Of a stretch of DNA of 64,000 bases, positions 1 through 13,816 are shown in pieces. The first letter of the stretch is position 1. Every line of letters begins with the position of its first letter. A program made the translations under genes and the position numbers. Origin of the DNA: Gibbula magus (taxonomy: Eukaryota; Mollusca; Gastropoda; Trochida; Trochidae); contig OW388296.1 of the NCBI GenBank assembly GCA_936450465.1, positions 51,163,750 through 51,227,749 of the forward strand, read 5' to 3'. The notes beneath the pieces were generated by a model. It searched no databases and had not been told where the DNA came from. It saw only the letters and a list, made by a program, of their open reading frames with translations.

Positions 1-1599
1 ATCGCTCTATTTATAAATATATACTGAACATCTAAAATGTCACACTCTTAGTACAGTTTCTGGACTTTTCAAACACACTAATCCTTGAAATATGTGTATA
101 AAGAAGCCCATTCTGCAACTTCTAGCCGGATTGTGTTGTGTTTTTCCTTGACAACACATTAATTGAATTAACATTTCTTTTCTTTGAACTTTTAAATTAA
201 TAATTTGATATACATTTCTACTACAATGAGTTTGTTACATTAATGACTAACAAACAAAAGTATTAATAGACACGGTAAAGACGTATGTTTAGGGAAGACA
301 TTTTGTTGTAAAACATAAATTATCGGAACTATTATGTAAATAAAAATTATCATCGTTTCATATATGAATTAATAAAACACATATTTGATTTATTGAAAAC
401 AATACGCATGTCAATGTATTCATGAATGGCCATTTTAGTGAAAAAAAAAATTGTATATCCTGTATATGTTACAGTCGATTACATTTTTAAATTCAACAGT
501 GCAATTATATTTTTGAAATTACCAGTGATACAATTCTATTTTCAGTTTGCATTCTATATTCATAATTATTTTCATATTTTGGCATGTAGAAGTTGAATGT
601 TTATTGTTTAAAGTGTGAAACAACAGATCTAGGCTTATGATTTACATTTCATACTTGAATTCAGTAATGTGATTCTTTATATAGAATTAATGGAATATTA
701 ATCATGGACAAATATATTTCTGTCCCACAACAATACACTTTTCACCGCTTCAATTACTAAAAAATATAGTTTGCTTGATAAGTAAATGAAAATAGATAAA
801 TTAACATATTCAAAACCAATAAATAATTTAAACTAGTTGAGAAAAGTTTGTAAAATAATTAAAAGAGATAAATTCAGCTCAGCTAAAGAACATTTCCCCT
901 TGATTATTTGTCTGTAAGAATAAGACGTATTGACATTCAGAACAGTTTTCAGTTATATTTAAAGTGCAATGCATTCTAAAAAAATGTTTTAAACAAGTAT
1001 ATGAAGTTCCCTGATTTAATTGCTTTGTGGTACATTTAAAATATTCTAAAATTAATAATAAAGTTATCAACACTGGCTTATGTATTTTGTTCAAGTTCTT
1101 CCCCACTAACGTTTATTTACTTTCAATATCAGGATTTTCTTTATCAAAACTTGCCTTAACTTGGATATTCATTTCTGAATGCAAAAGACTTTACTGAATA
1201 CACGTAAAATTGGAGTATAAAAAAGTGAATGTTGACATGATTGAACTGAGAGAAGATAATGTGTAAATGATCGCACAGAAAGTAATTATTTTTTCGGGTG
1301 TAGGATGTCTATATAAGGTTTGTAAATCTGCAGTTTTATATGTAAGTGAAATAAGTTTTATGATAACGGATCGGATACATTTATCATAGCTTCAATGCCA
1401 TTCAAGCTATGCGATCCTTTATGTCTGTCAGTGTCATCCCACATTTACATTACTTCCTTTGTTTTGCGTTGCAAAAAAAAATAATTGTTTGTCAAATTTC
1501 CTTAAAATTTATTGAAATAATAATTAGAATACCTAAGAATTAATTTTCAATTTGTATTTTCGTTTGACATTTAATTACTAAGCGAATCTATCAAACGGA
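1..1599. other. AT-rich stretch, no gene seen
   Basis: Strongly AT-rich DNA with frequent stops in all frames. Only short chance frames are present and no repeat structure, RNA gene or recognisable protein similarity is visible. Confidence 0.6.
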
Positions 1600-1632
1600 A
1601 TGTAAGTGACAGTAGCGCTCCGTGAACTAACA

Positions 1633-1705
1633 ACGTGCGTTTGTTTGTAGGACATAACAAGAGTTACGTCACTTGATTTTCAGGGGGCGTGGTCAATTCG
1701 TCCAG
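1633..1705. repeat. Dispersed repeat related to 59020-59078
   Basis: This GC-richer patch resembles the reverse complement of 59020-59078, inside the long-TIR element near the right end of the window. Shared features are the CAACGTGCGTTTGTTT core and the GGGGGCGTGG motif in the same order and spacing. A minus-strand frame here (1664-1891) has no recognisable domain. It is probably a decayed fragment of the same transposon family; the match is short and judged by eye. Confidence 0.35.
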
Positions 1706-2233
1706 CGTTGGGCTCAAAATAGACCAAGGGATTCCCCATCTGGAACAGCGGCAAGGGAGGTCTAGTTTTTTCGCAAATGCCTCTCGTCCTCGGAAAACAT
1801 CGGCAATGTTCGGGAAACTTCCAAATATGGTCAATGCGAATTCATGTAGAGATGTAATTTGAAACATTGCATTCGCAACTATGCAAGTCATGTCAGTCTA
1901 GAAATGCAAAAGTCCTTTTTACAAAGCTGACTTTGCAACTCCTCATTTTCCATTTTTCATTTGTCAAACGTAACTTGTAACATTACTAAATGTGCATATT
2001 ATTTAGATTTAATAATTAAAAATGACAAGTTGACTTTTCGACTTTGACAATTTCTAGAATTACATTTCAACTTTGTAAAGTTGAGAATGCGAAGTTACGA
2101 TTGACAGAATTAAAATGTTAGTTTTGCATGATTGGACTTGTCTTTTCGAGACATGTATGGTTGGGAACGACATGTTACACTTTACAAGTTACAAGTCAAC
2201 ATGTCTTCATTTTTGGCACAAAATCCCTTCCAT

Positions 2234-5200
2234 ACATAAAGACCTAACCACCATGAGAATGCCCTTGGACATCGAGAAAACATGTTTGACGTCTTCCACA
2301 CTGATGCCAGTCCTGGACTCATCCTGTCAAAGTGAGTTCCGTTGCTCTCATCTTTATATCAGGGAGATGAAAGTCTCCTTACCTACATGGGTTGGACCCC
2401 GTCTATCATTTGACATTGATGTACTGTAAGAAAAATTATATAAATACAGATTTTTAACATTGACATATGGATTTTCGACGTGCGACACATCCGATTTGAC
2501 TATGGTCAGCTGGCATCACATCACAAAACAGACTACTTTACTTCCCTACCTGCCTGTGGGAAGCCTCTCAACAAGCTACGGTCTTCTAAGTGGCTGTGAA
2601 CACTGTGTATCTATATACGGACCTACCCGTGGACAATTCAAAATCAAACACTCATGCATTTAGAGAATAGCCAACTAGGTACAAGTGATTACGGGAAATA
2701 TGCAAGAGTTGACATTATGTTCCTTGGCGAGCGACTGAACATCATTTCGACGAGTTTAATTTCCCGTAATCAATATTACGGAGTTATTCTATACATTAAC
2801 CATTACATTCAATAAAAATACACATTTACGAACGACAAACGTTTCTTTTTTGAGACAGTAGTAAGTGACATTGATCAGATGAATTGTGTATTCATGCGCG
2901 TGTTACACCGAACATCTCCCGTGGTCAAACACTATAAAAAAATAGTTCTTTAATAAAACTACGAGAGATTTATATTGATAGTCTGTTTGGATAACCCATT
3001 ACATAGTTTGCATATATGGCGCACCTTTACATTATAAAACATGCCCGATATAACTCAAACTATTTTGATTAATACATCATTACGCCTTACTGCAGTACCC
3101 TTAGTATGTATGACTGACGTGTGCTGAACTGAACAACTTAGCGTTGAACCGAACATTTGAAAAACCTGTAAATTTTTAAAACGACAATGGTTAAAAATAG
3201 TAATGCCAACAAGAAGAATCTACAACGAATGCATAGAATCAAATTTGTATGCCAACCCATCTGAAGTTTGACCAACATTTCGTCTCAGGAATGTGGATTT
3301 AGTTCACGTCAAGTCGGCCGTAAGTCCACAACAAAGAACAATAACTCTAATCGGACGTTTACTGATGGTGAAGTCGGAGATGAAGTAAACGACTACAAAA
3401 ACGAAAATTTGGACCAAGAAATTATGGAAAAGTTTATCGTAATGGATGCCAAATGTAGATACACTGCGTGCAAAGGGATGTCCTGGTTAATTCCGACGGC
3501 GTGATTGACAGTGAACGACAGGTTTGATGTGCACGCTTATTCTTATTCAGAGAATAGTGCATAGATTGCTCATTATATTCTGATGTTGTCTCTCATTGAT
3601 GGATAAGTATATCTGATTATTTATGCATTGAACAGTTGGTTGGCAGCCATGTTTGTTTACAAACAAAGACGATCAACGCAAAGCCGTTGAAACTTTAAAA
3701 CATAGACACTTATCATCAATAACTTGTATATTAAAGTAATAGTGACAATGTAGATACATACGCCTATTATAATTTCGTATATGGAACATATAATAAACTA
3801 AATATTTGTATATTCTTGGTCTGTTTTTTTCTTTCAAATCGAGCCAGTGTGTGAGTGTGAGTTCGGCACGTTCTCTTTATGAATGAAGTAAGAAAGTAGT
3901 ACCGTCAACCAATCGTCGTGTCATTCTCTAGCTACTGACCAATCAGTGTTAAGAATCACTAAAGATCACTTAAGCGAATATCACCAAAACAATCACCTGT
4001 GTATCCTAACCTGTATGGGTAATATAATAAGATAATTGCCTTTGGAGAAAAGATATTTTACTTCTTCCCCGTTGACGCTAGTCCTGGACTCATCCTGCTA
4101 CATGACAGGGTGAGATGAAAGTCACCTATCGTTTGACATCGGTGTTCTGTAAGCAGATTCTACATGCGTAAATATGGAGTTAAGACGTGTCGGATTGAGT
4201 TTTTCTCAGCCAAGGGATGTCAAGAGACAACGAAACTGGATACATCGTGTTAGACAGAAGTAAAATGATCTCGATCTCATGATTTTCTAGATCTGCAACA
4301 CGAGTATGCCAAAAAGTACTACATGAGGTCGTAAACTCTCGCTTCAAGGACTATTACATAAGGAGACTATATGTAATATAACCCATACCGAGATCACTCA
4401 GAAATACAATTGGCAATTTCAGAAGCTGATTCGGACCAGTTACGATTGAGACGGTCGATATTCAAGTAGCAACACACCAATTGAAAGAAGAACATGTTGT
4501 CTGTATGCTTTGGTAGCTGAATGCCATGTTCTACGATGGCCCCGATACACGGCAGTATCAGAGATGAATTGATGCGATACTACGAAATAAAGAGCAAAAC
4601 TTTTCTAGACGCCCGGAGGTAGAGCTTGCTTGTTCCATTTTATCAAATCCTGTTATGTGTTATGTAGCCTTCAAGACTTGTTCTCCTATTTTAAGACGTA
4701 GAAAATGTTCACTTGACACCATTAGTATTATATATATTATGTATTTATGTCTATATGTTCTATTTCTTGTGGTATTTCTTTTATGCACTTACAAATGATT
4801 TTTCTACTATTTTAGTTTTTTGATAAGTATTTTATCATTGTATAGTTTCCCATAACTCATTATCGAGTGGGTCATTGCAGATTTATAACAATTATATGAT
4901 TATATATATTTTATGCGTATTTAATGTAAGTTAATGGGGGGAGACGTAATTAAACAATGTGTATGTCTGGTAGATCGTCTAACGAGCACCCGGAAGTCCC
5001 TGGTTCGAATCCCACCGGTTATCTTCCAATCACTTCTGGTTACACTGAATTTCAGCAAGTATTATCAATGGTTTAACAGTGTGAGGTGATACCATATGAA
5101 ATACCATCCTTCATCTGGTTATATTACATCAGGATCTTATCATCGACACCTGTTAGAGACAATAAACCCACTTTCAAGACATTCAACACATCTAATTCAA

Positions 5201-6450
5201 CATTGCTTTATTTCAAAGTAGGTAAAATCCTGGTAGCATCAGGCTAGCTCACGAATAGTACAAAATCATCATGCATATAACTCAAAAATAAATTTTTGAA
5301 TTGACCAGAAGTTTCATCTACCAATGGATTTATCAATTGATCTACAGTACATAGTAACGCTATTACATCGATTGAACCACTTTTTACTCATTCGTAAGCT
5401 TTCTTAAGCCTATAGCTTTTAATAAGTTTGTGGTCATAAATATTGCATCTAAAGTATTTATGTCAAATAAATTGTAGAAGGATAAACTTCTAAATTCAAA
5501 AATTGATATTTAAGGAGTATGTTCTCCGCTGATTGGATTAAACAAGGTTATGTGACCGGTTTACATTCTCATAAACACGAAATTGAGAGTTTAAAAGGGT
5601 AATCTTCATAAACTGAAGTTACAAAATAACCTTCGGTACTATTTTATTACTGTATAAATGCGCAGTTACCACATGTTGTTTCTTATGTTTATGTTTAAAG
5701 AAAATCAAACGAGAATTATATTTGTAGTTTTGGTTAAATGTTAGAGTACGATGAAATAAATACTTTAATTACATTTCCTGTGGACTACACATTTTGCACA
5801 TGGTGATACCTACGTGATGTTGTGCTATAGTCAAGACTGACTTACAAAAGCTTTGACAATCAAGTTAAATTGTTGTATAAATGCCTTCGACAAGATCCGG
5901 CATTTATACCAGTTTGCATGGTTCAAACCATTTATAAGTCAGTGAACACGCACATTATGAAATCTATTTCTTAAAAAAACATCTGATACAATATGAACTT
6001 CCTCGTATGCGGCTAATAACGTCAACAATTAACATATAGAACCGATTTGTTATTCATTGACTATAAAGACACAAATCATTGATCAATAGAAAGACACACT
6101 AGCAGTTACTCCCCCATGCGAGTGGCTGATACCGTCAGACATGAACACACATACTTACAGAGCTCCATCAATCAGTTAATCAAATATCTGTTCACACAAA
6201 CAGATTCTACACGACTAGGCAGCTTTAGAGGTTGCTAAGAACAGGCAGGAATTACAGTATGTCTTAATTCTTTGTAAGGGTTAGTATGTACATGGTTCTG
6301 TGCGAAAGGGAAAAGTTTGCAATTAGTATTTACGGAACCACAGAGAGTGAACCTTACCTTTCTTTAACACCTTTCATCAATTGTCGAGTTTGATAAGAAA
6401 AGAATACTTTCATATTGCTCTAAACTTTCATGTATACACCCAGGAAACAC
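2234..6450 (+). repeat. Segmental duplication copy A, block 1
   Basis: Collinear with 18943-22705 (copy B). The left boundary is sharp: both copies start at the same ACATAAAGACCTAACCACC sequence and the DNA to the left is unrelated. Differences are scattered substitutions, small indels, a 56-bp extra piece in B near 21050, and a roughly 490-bp extra piece in A (4553-5044). Short open frames (2115-2429, 3268-3504) are not conserved intact in B, so I see no selected protein. A degenerate internal direct repeat links 2290-2510 with 4070-4205 (shared AGTCCTGGACTCATCCTG core). Confidence 0.85.
4553..5044. mobile_element. Copy-A-specific insert with LTR-like, tRNA-like end
   Basis: Copy B passes directly from GATACACG to ACACTGAATTTCAGC at about 21315, whereas A holds this extra segment. 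Its right part has a G-rich tract at 4936-4944 like a polypurine tract. A tRNA-like portion follows, with a canonical Pol III B box GGTTCGAATCC at 5002-5012, and the end is TGGTTACA-like at 5037-5044. That order recalls the LTR of the element at 17256-17490. Whether A gained or B lost the segment cannot be settled from two copies. Confidence 0.4.
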
Positions 6451-6454
6451 CATA

Positions 6455-8195
6455 ATGTTTATCATTATCATCATTATTTTTTTAGGCCAAAAAAGATTGA
6501 AGTGTGCAATTTTATTGAACTTGACACTTTCGTAATTTTGAGAGTTTGAAGGTTCATACTGCTTTTGACTTTTGTAGAAAAGTCAGTTAGTAAAGTGAGA
6601 TTACTTCACTTGAAAGCATGTCCCTAATCATATTACAGCAACAAATATTGACTTTCATTTTCCATTACAACGGAGCTTGGATTTTGACCACAAAATACAA
6701 AGCTATTGTAAAAGCCGTTATTTAAAGTCAGTTAACCGTTAGTTGAGTGAATTTCTGTTTCAACACTGCTACATGATTATTCTATACCTGACATCACCAA
6801 ACACATTGTTTTCTTTCTTATTGCTGTTTGATTTAAATTGTGCCAGCCCGAGGGCTGATATAGCAGTTAAGGGTTGATATGACTGGCGAAAGAAAAACTG
6901 TCATATCATAACCTTTTTATGATATACCACATCTGTGACTGTGAAACATAATAATGAAGAATAATGTAGAACTAGTAAACAGTTTATTGATAACAAGTAC
7001 AAGTAACAATGGAAATAAGATTTCATGAGTTTCCAGTCACCTTCAGTTTTCTTTACGGTGTTGCAATTTGTCATGCTGTCTTCAAATGAAACCGTATCAG
7101 TTTCATCTGAGAATTGATCTAAAACGTGATGGTTTCTTCATTTTCTTTAGTTCCTTCCATTTCAATAGTTCGGTCGGCAAGAGATGCCAAAACATCGTCT
7201 CCAATACTCATTATGCCAATGACAATAGTCAAGGGCGACAAGGGACGTATCTCTAAAATACAAACTCGGCTCTGTCCATTAACGTTTTGCGTGCTTGTGT
7301 GAATTGATTGCAAAACCTGCTTACTAGCCGGACAATACAACTGATATAGATTGTTTATCCTAGGGCTGATTTGGCTGATATGGCAAATATAAATATGGCA
7401 GATTGTAAATAGATCATATATATTGATATCATGCCAAGACTAGGTAGACGTGTTTAACTACATTGCTAAATGTACATTGTGGTATGTAATAAAGTATTTA
7501 ACCCATTATAATGATACTTTTCTCGGAACAATATTCGACAATAAGAAAAATACATCATTGATCATGGCAATACAATATTATTTACTAAATATATCATCAT
7601 ATTGATCTTAGATCACCATGTGGCCATGCACAAGAACTACATAAATTGCCGTAAATAATTTGATATCGTTGAGGATTATTTGGTAGACAATTTGTCGCTA
7701 GAATATTATGAAATAACATAGTCGTCGCACTTTAATAATTACACATGTTTACCCCATAAGTATGTGCACTTTCGTAATCTTTCGCTGGTTGTAAACGGAT
7801 TTAATTCCTTGTATCTTGCGTTGGGGAAATGTAGATTATCAAACACAATTCAGAACTCACTGAACAACTCAATTAATTTGCAACCAGATCGAATTCATCC
7901 ATAATAAATGTGTCTATCACACATTAATCAAGGTTCTATGTTCTGACATTTACATCAAAAACTATAATAACAGAGTCTGAGTGAGATAAATATTATCAAT
8001 ATAAATAGTCAATAAGTGTTATCTGCATATGTTGAACCATCGGGTGGTACAAATGTATGTATATTACAACTCCATTAAAGCATGGACGTTATAATTAGAG
8101 GTACCTGCAACTTCAAAAATATCCGCAGAACTCTCCTCGCCATGGTCCAACGAACACGGTGACTTGGCGCTGTCGATGTGCCAATTTGTCAAGAC
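6455..8195 (+). repeat. Segmental duplication copy A, inverted block 2
   Basis: The two ends of this block match the reverse complement of 22740-23833. A 6455-6565 pairs with B 23717-23833, and A 7355-8195 pairs with B 22740-23616. The blocks on either side are collinear, so an inversion separates the two copies. The middle of this block (6566-7354) is absent from B, where a 100-bp inverted-repeat arm (23617-23716) sits instead. Apparent frames on both strands here are unsupported. Confidence 0.75.
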
Positions 8196-8209
8196 TGCAA
8201 TCTGATCCC

Positions 8210-8450
8210 GGTTGATCGCAACTTCCCAATGCAAGGCATAACTCTTGCCAGTCTGCACTACTGGCTGATTTAACCCTTGCGGTATTTCCCTCGCTTTGTT
8301 GTGTCAAGACAGTGAATAGCTGCACCAGAAATGCATAGCGGGCCTGGATTTCTAAACACAGATTTCTTAAGGAAATACTGCAAGGCCTATATCAGCCAGT
8401 AATGGAGTCTGGCAAGTGTTATGCCTTGCATTGGGAAGTTGCGATCAACC
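8210..8450. repeat. Long hairpin (foldback), about 80-bp arms
   Basis: The arm at 8210-8289 is inverted at 8371-8450 with a loop of about 80 bp. Matching tracts include GGTTGATCGCAACTTCCC against GGGAAGTTGCGATCAACC, and GCAAGGCATAAC against GTTATGCCTTGC. It lies in copy-A-only DNA, so it probably arrived with, or is, a small foldback transposon. Short open frames here are a by-product of the arms. Confidence 0.75.
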
Positions 8451-8492
8451 GGAAGGAAGTTGGTTTGATCGCGGTCTGATTGCTTTCTGATC

Positions 8493-8570
8493 GCGGTCAA
8501 CCGAGATCAGTTTGCAGTCAGACAGCGGTCAACCGAGATCAGTTTGTAGTCAGACAGCGGTCAATCCGAC
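8493..8570. repeat. 32-bp tandem repeat, about 2.4 units
   Basis: Two nearly identical 32-bp units start at 8493 and 8525 with GCGGTCAACCGAGATCAG, and a partial third starts at 8557. The same GATCGCGGT vocabulary recurs at 9540-9612, suggesting both belong to one element. Confidence 0.75.
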
Positions 8571-9639
8571 CACGAGTGTGACTGTCCGTCAGACATTGTC
8601 TGCATGTCTGCAGTACAGTAAACGTGACGAGTCATAAACAATAGGGAAACTCAAATCTGCCGTATATGGTCCAAACTGATTTTGATTGAGTAACACCGTG
8701 ATAATAACTGTTCTTTGTGACATAACGACCTAAAATCATTTGATGTGTCAATCAATTGTTGCCATATCACACAGTATTAACATGCAAGTTTGTCAAGTCA
8801 CAACCATGTCGTTATGACATTACATACGTGTAACGATTGTTTGCACTTGTTAACCATTTGGAATAATATCCACTTACATCAAGTAGTTTCAATGTACCTC
8901 TGTATGATTTGTACTATCTATGGCTACTTATGTAAGTTTATGGTAGCAGTTGTTTTACTCTGACAGTAGGCCGCACAAAAGACACTGGAACTAAGTTCAT
9001 TAATTTGATGGGTATTTGGGTTGTGAATGATATTGTTCATCATAGAATCACATAGCATATAAACATGCAAACGGTTGTACGTTAAATAACATGTAATGCA
9101 TGATGTCTGGCAAATATTTGCATTGGAGAGAAACATTAGATCCAACGCTTTATAAGTGTTCAACGGATTATTTAACATTATTTTAAAAAGTAAGATGCAA
9201 ATTAAGTCAATATTCATAGTATTTACAAAAACGACTTGAGCTGAATATAACTTAGTTTCAGCAGATGATGTATTCTTAAAAAGATGATAAGTAAGAAGTT
9301 TATTGCCATTGTTTATTTGATACTTTGTTTCAACACATAACATTTCTCGATTCAGATAAGAATTACCTATAACATTGTTTATGGTTTTATTCAAATTATA
9401 GCGAGCGAATTAAAAAAAATCTGTACGGATGTACTCTTTAGATCAACTGATGCGCTTTTTAAGAACACATTCCCCTTCTTTCAATGACTGCTTGTTTTGA
9501 ATCTTGGTCGAGATTGACCCTGATTCGGTAAGGATTTGATCATGGTCAAACGCGATCGGACTGCAATCCCGTCGCGGTGAACCAGGATCAGATTGCAATC
9601 TGATCGCGGTAGGTACCAGTAAACATATCTGCAACCGTC

Positions 9640-9641
9640 TT

Positions 9642-9673
<32 letters not shown>

Positions 9674-9680
9674 TATATAC
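9640..9680. repeat. TA microsatellite
   Basis: Near-pure alternating TA with one interrupting G. Confidence 0.9.
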
Positions 9681-10639
9681 CTTCATTGCACTTTGTATAC
9701 ATGTATATTGTCTGATCGCGTTTATATGTCAAATTTATTTATTACTGCGATGATTGTAGGCCGGGTCTATATTATTTATGTAAACTATAGTGATATCAAA
9801 CATTGAAAAATTACATTACATGAGATGTAGATAATAAGCATTCTGTCTTTTCACCCTTGTCTGGGCTGTACCACTATCACCAAGGGTAAAACTTAAGCTA
9901 CCCTTAATCAGTGAAGCTTAAGACAGTGTTGTTTTAAGCGTTCTGTCTTTTGGTAATTCTTTATTTTGAGAATATACCATAGATCGTTAATGGCATTAAC
10001 ATCAATCATAGTGCAGTCCTCTACAGTATTTCTTTAATAACTAATAATAGTAACTCTTGTTCATGTTTAAGTCTCTAGATATCGCAATGGCTAGCTTGTT
10101 CCGTTTCGAATTCCGCCAGGGGTTCTGCAACTTTGTCTGCTGTTAAGAACAGTAATAAATGCAGTAATGTCTGGGTGCAATGCTAAACTTAATTTGAGGG
10201 CAGTACCAAGCCGATGCTCGCAGGGCTCATCGCAATCAAACGGCCTCAAACCGTGATAAAAGCGAAATATTCTTGAAAGCGCCATTAAACCTCAAATCAC
10301 TCAACCCGTTCACACACATGAATAATTTACTACAAGTAAGTATCTGTCTATCAATATGTATATCTGGAACTGAATGTGGATATTATATCGGGATTACTAC
10401 ACGAACATTTATGTCATACGATTTTTTCCGTGATTTTGGAAATGTTATATTTCATGATTTCCCCCCTCCAATTCTTTAGTTGTATTCTGTTTGCACATGG
10501 TCGTTTTTAAACAAACTGTGATATGAGAATTGATTTTTATGGTCAAGGTTAGTGATGCGATATTTCGCTGTAGGATATCGTTTCATATAACAGCTAGGAA
10601 ATATAAACTTAATTGTCAAGTAGAATACTTTTCTATACC

Positions 10640-12720
10640 GTATACTTCAATGTATCAGATTCATTTATTTAAAATAACCAAAACAAATCTACCAGATAAA
10701 GTTGAATAAGTTCAATGAAACATCCAAAATGAGCGCCGGAACGCTTTCAAGCAGCGAAATCGACACAAATCACACGGCAAAAGCTGCATCTTTGATATAT
10801 TAACACATAAACAATCAGTAACGTTAAAGAGAAATATTTGTCTTTTTTTGTCTCCAGCCCTCAGTGTTCAGATAAAGCCCATTCCTTTCCTCTGTGGGAA
10901 GATAAAGTCCACTCTCATGCATCTGATTGATTCCTCCAAGACAAACATCTCCCCTCTCTGTCAGTCTTAAAGCTACAGCAAACAGCGAAGCAAGTTTGTA
11001 TTCTGCTTAAAGATAGGGCAGACTTCGTGATCAACATATTTACTTATTTTACTGTTAGTAATTCTTAGTAGTTGAGCTGGTCAGAATAATTGTCATCATC
11101 AATAATGATTTAACTTGCATTACGATAAATATTATTCTGGTTTATATACCAAATTATCTAAATCATGTTAATGTTATGGAACTGTTTATCTAAAGTTTAA
11201 TCACATTATTTACATGTATTATCGCAGACGGTGGTGTCATTAAAAGAATAGATATGGTTCAAAATCTCATTTGAGGCACACACGAGATTTACATTACTAC
11301 ACTCAATAGTATGCCAAAGTGCTGGGACCAAATTGATATATTTCTTATCTTATTACGTCGAGTCATAAACGTTCCTTATTGCCTACTGTGGAAAATCAGA
11401 GACAGTTTATTTGGTTAAAGTTCTCTGTTTAATTTGTCTTATGCGCAAGAAAAGTCTGATAGTGGACGTAATAATCTTCGAAATGTCCATGCCAGATTAT
11501 AAAAATGAACCAATTTTGGAAACATGTCATGATGCAATACATGTTGATATGTATGACATGCATGCTTAAGGCGATTTAAACCAATACCTGTCACCAAACA
11601 ATGCATGTTTGCAAGTTCTATGATTAAAGAAAATGGCAATTAATCAATGGTACCGAAACAGTTGAACCATCAATATCTCTTCAGTAATTTGTCGAAATAA
11701 AGAATAAAAATACCCCAAACTTTATTTACAGTATTGATGAACACCGAAGTCAAATTTGAACACAATGGATGACGTATTCCGAATTACAATAATCTCACTT
11801 TAATGCATTCGGAAACAGTCGATGTTTTCCAAAACCTATTTCAAGTAACGTCATTCGAGAATTAAAAACTCCATGGAATGCGTGCACAAGATCGATTGAC
11901 AATGTACTACGTAAAATAATATAGTTCAATATTAAATCGCTGTTATGTAGAATGTTGATAAACATACTGTTTCAATCTAAGTCCCCAGATTTATAATAGG
12001 TCTAATAAGCTATAATATAGTAGATCATGTTACATTAGTCTCTGTCAATAATTTAAGTAAGATGACCCTTCCAGTTCTAAATCAATGAAGCTAATGGCTC
12101 GTCACTACACATTACTCACATGGCGATACACAGAGACGTAGACAGCTTCGTTTAGCAAGGTACAAGATCTGTTGGACCGTTTGTTACCAGCGAATTGATT
12201 CTCGTCCTGTGACAATTGTAATCTGTCTTTTCCTTTGACATACATTACATCGTTTCCCATTTCTAAGCCTCTGTGTTCGTGCTGAAAAATGTGGTCTTAT
12301 ATTCATAATGTTCACGGAACAGATAATAATAATTGTCATCGTTAGGTTGAATTTAGCAAATATTACATTTCATTTACAATGTGAATAGTGTAATTATGCA
12401 GTTATGTACATGTATTCATTTTTGTAAAATTATTACCATCAATGCCAATATACGTTGTCAACTGAAATATTAATGAACCAATTCAAGATATTCGCTCATT
12501 TTGGATTACCAAAAACAAAACATATACTTTTCCTTGTAGATCTACCATTCAAACACATTCTTTTCACCAGTAAGCTAGCTAGGAGTCGAGAAAGTGTTTT
12601 CCGTTTCAATAACAATGTACATTATTCATATTTTGTATATATTGGAAATTATTACTAACACATTCATAAGGACAAAGCGCAATCATTATCTGTGTTTGAA
12701 AATCTTTATATATACACTCA
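10640..12720 (+). repeat. Segmental duplication copy A, block 3
   Basis: Collinear with copy B from 24068 to 26063 and then, after the B insertion, 27501-27600. It begins with a shared GTATACTTCAATGTATCAG and ends just before the 27-bp minisatellite. A frame shared with B (24147-24398 there) is shifted here by a small indel, which argues against coding. The part at 10793-10985 also resembles 48985-49115. Confidence 0.85.
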
Positions 12721-12730
12721 GGGTCAAAAT

Positions 12731-13816
12731 TCACTCATTCATGACCTTACATGTAATATACTCATTCATGATCTTACATGTATCTCACTCATTCATGACC
12801 TTACAGGTTCCACACTCATTCATGACCTTACATGTATTTCACTCATTCATGACCATACATGTTCTACACACTTATTCATGACCTTACATGTATCTCACTC
12901 ATTCATGACCTTACATGTTCCTCACTCATTCATGACCTTATATGTTCCACACTCATTCATTACCTTACATGTATCTCACTCATTCATGACCTTACATGTT
13001 CCACACTCATTCATGACCTTACATGTATCTCACTCATTCATGACCATACATGTTCCATACTCATTCATTACCTTACATGTATCTCACCCATTCATTACCT
13101 TACATGTTCCATACTCATTCATGACCTTACATGTACCTTACTCATACCTGACTTTATGTTTGTCCCACTCATTCATGACCTTGCATGTGCCTCACTTATT
13201 CATGACCTAACATGTACCTCACTCATTCCTGACTTTATGTTTGTCCCGCTCATTCATGACCTTGCATGTATCTCACCCATTCATGACCTTACATGTTCCA
13301 TACTCATTCATTACCTTACATGTATCTCACTCATTCATGACCATACATGTTCCATACTCATTAATTACCTTACATGTATCTCACCCATTCATGACCTTGC
13401 ATGTGCCTCACTTATTCATGACCTAACATGTACCTCACTCATTCCTGACTTTATGTTTGTCCCACTCATTCATGACCTTGCATGTGCCTCACGTATTCAT
13501 GTTCTTACATGTACATATGTATTACACTCATTCCTGACCTTACATGTGCCTCACTCATTCCTGACTTTATATTTGTCCCACTCATTCATGACCTTACATG
13601 TGCCTCACTCATTCCTGACCTTACATGTACCTCACTCATTCCTGACTTTATATTTGTCCCACTCATTCATGACCTAACATGTGCCTCACTCATTCCTGAC
13701 CTTACATGTGCCTCACTCATTCATGGCCTTACATGTACATAGTACCTTACTCATTTATGAGCTTACATGTACCTCACTTATTCATGACTTTACTTTTGTC
13801 TCACTCATTCATGACG
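12731..13816 (+). repeat. 27-bp minisatellite array, about 40 units
   Basis: The unit is close to ACTCATTCATGACCTTACATG plus a variable 6-bp part. Period 27 is a multiple of three and the unit lacks stops on the plus strand, so long frames stay open in all three phases and give 9-residue peptide repeats. That is a consequence of the repeat, not evidence of a protein. Higher-order structure is visible: a variant unit with CCTGACTTTATGTTTGTCCC occurs at 13147, 13228 and 13444, spaced 81 and 216 bp (3 and 8 units). On the minus strand most units contain AAGGTCA, an extended nuclear-receptor half-site. Confidence 0.95.

Larger units (their letters stand above)
8196..10639. other. Copy-A-specific segment
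   Basis: There is no counterpart in copy B, which has about 230 bp of unrelated DNA between its blocks. It includes a long hairpin (8210-8450), 32-bp tandem repeats (8493-8570), a related GATCGCGGT-rich patch (9506-9612) and a TA microsatellite (about 9640-9680). The rest is AT-rich with only unconvincing frames, such as 8924-9394 minus, which has no recognisable domain. Confidence 0.5.

Noticed and set aside
8924..9394. 156-codon minus-strand frame in the copy-A-only segment
   Set aside because: Composition is that of AT-rich non-coding DNA, with no domain and no counterpart in copy B.
12594..13742. Long overlapping plus-strand frames encoding 9-residue repeats
   Set aside because: A 27-bp repeat unit without stops keeps all three frames open. 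Three simultaneous frames with no start context or flanking coding sequence mean a minisatellite, not a repeat protein.
12731..13816. CRISPR-like appearance of regularly spaced repeats
   Set aside because: Units are contiguous with no unique spacers, the genome is eukaryotic, and there are no cas genes.
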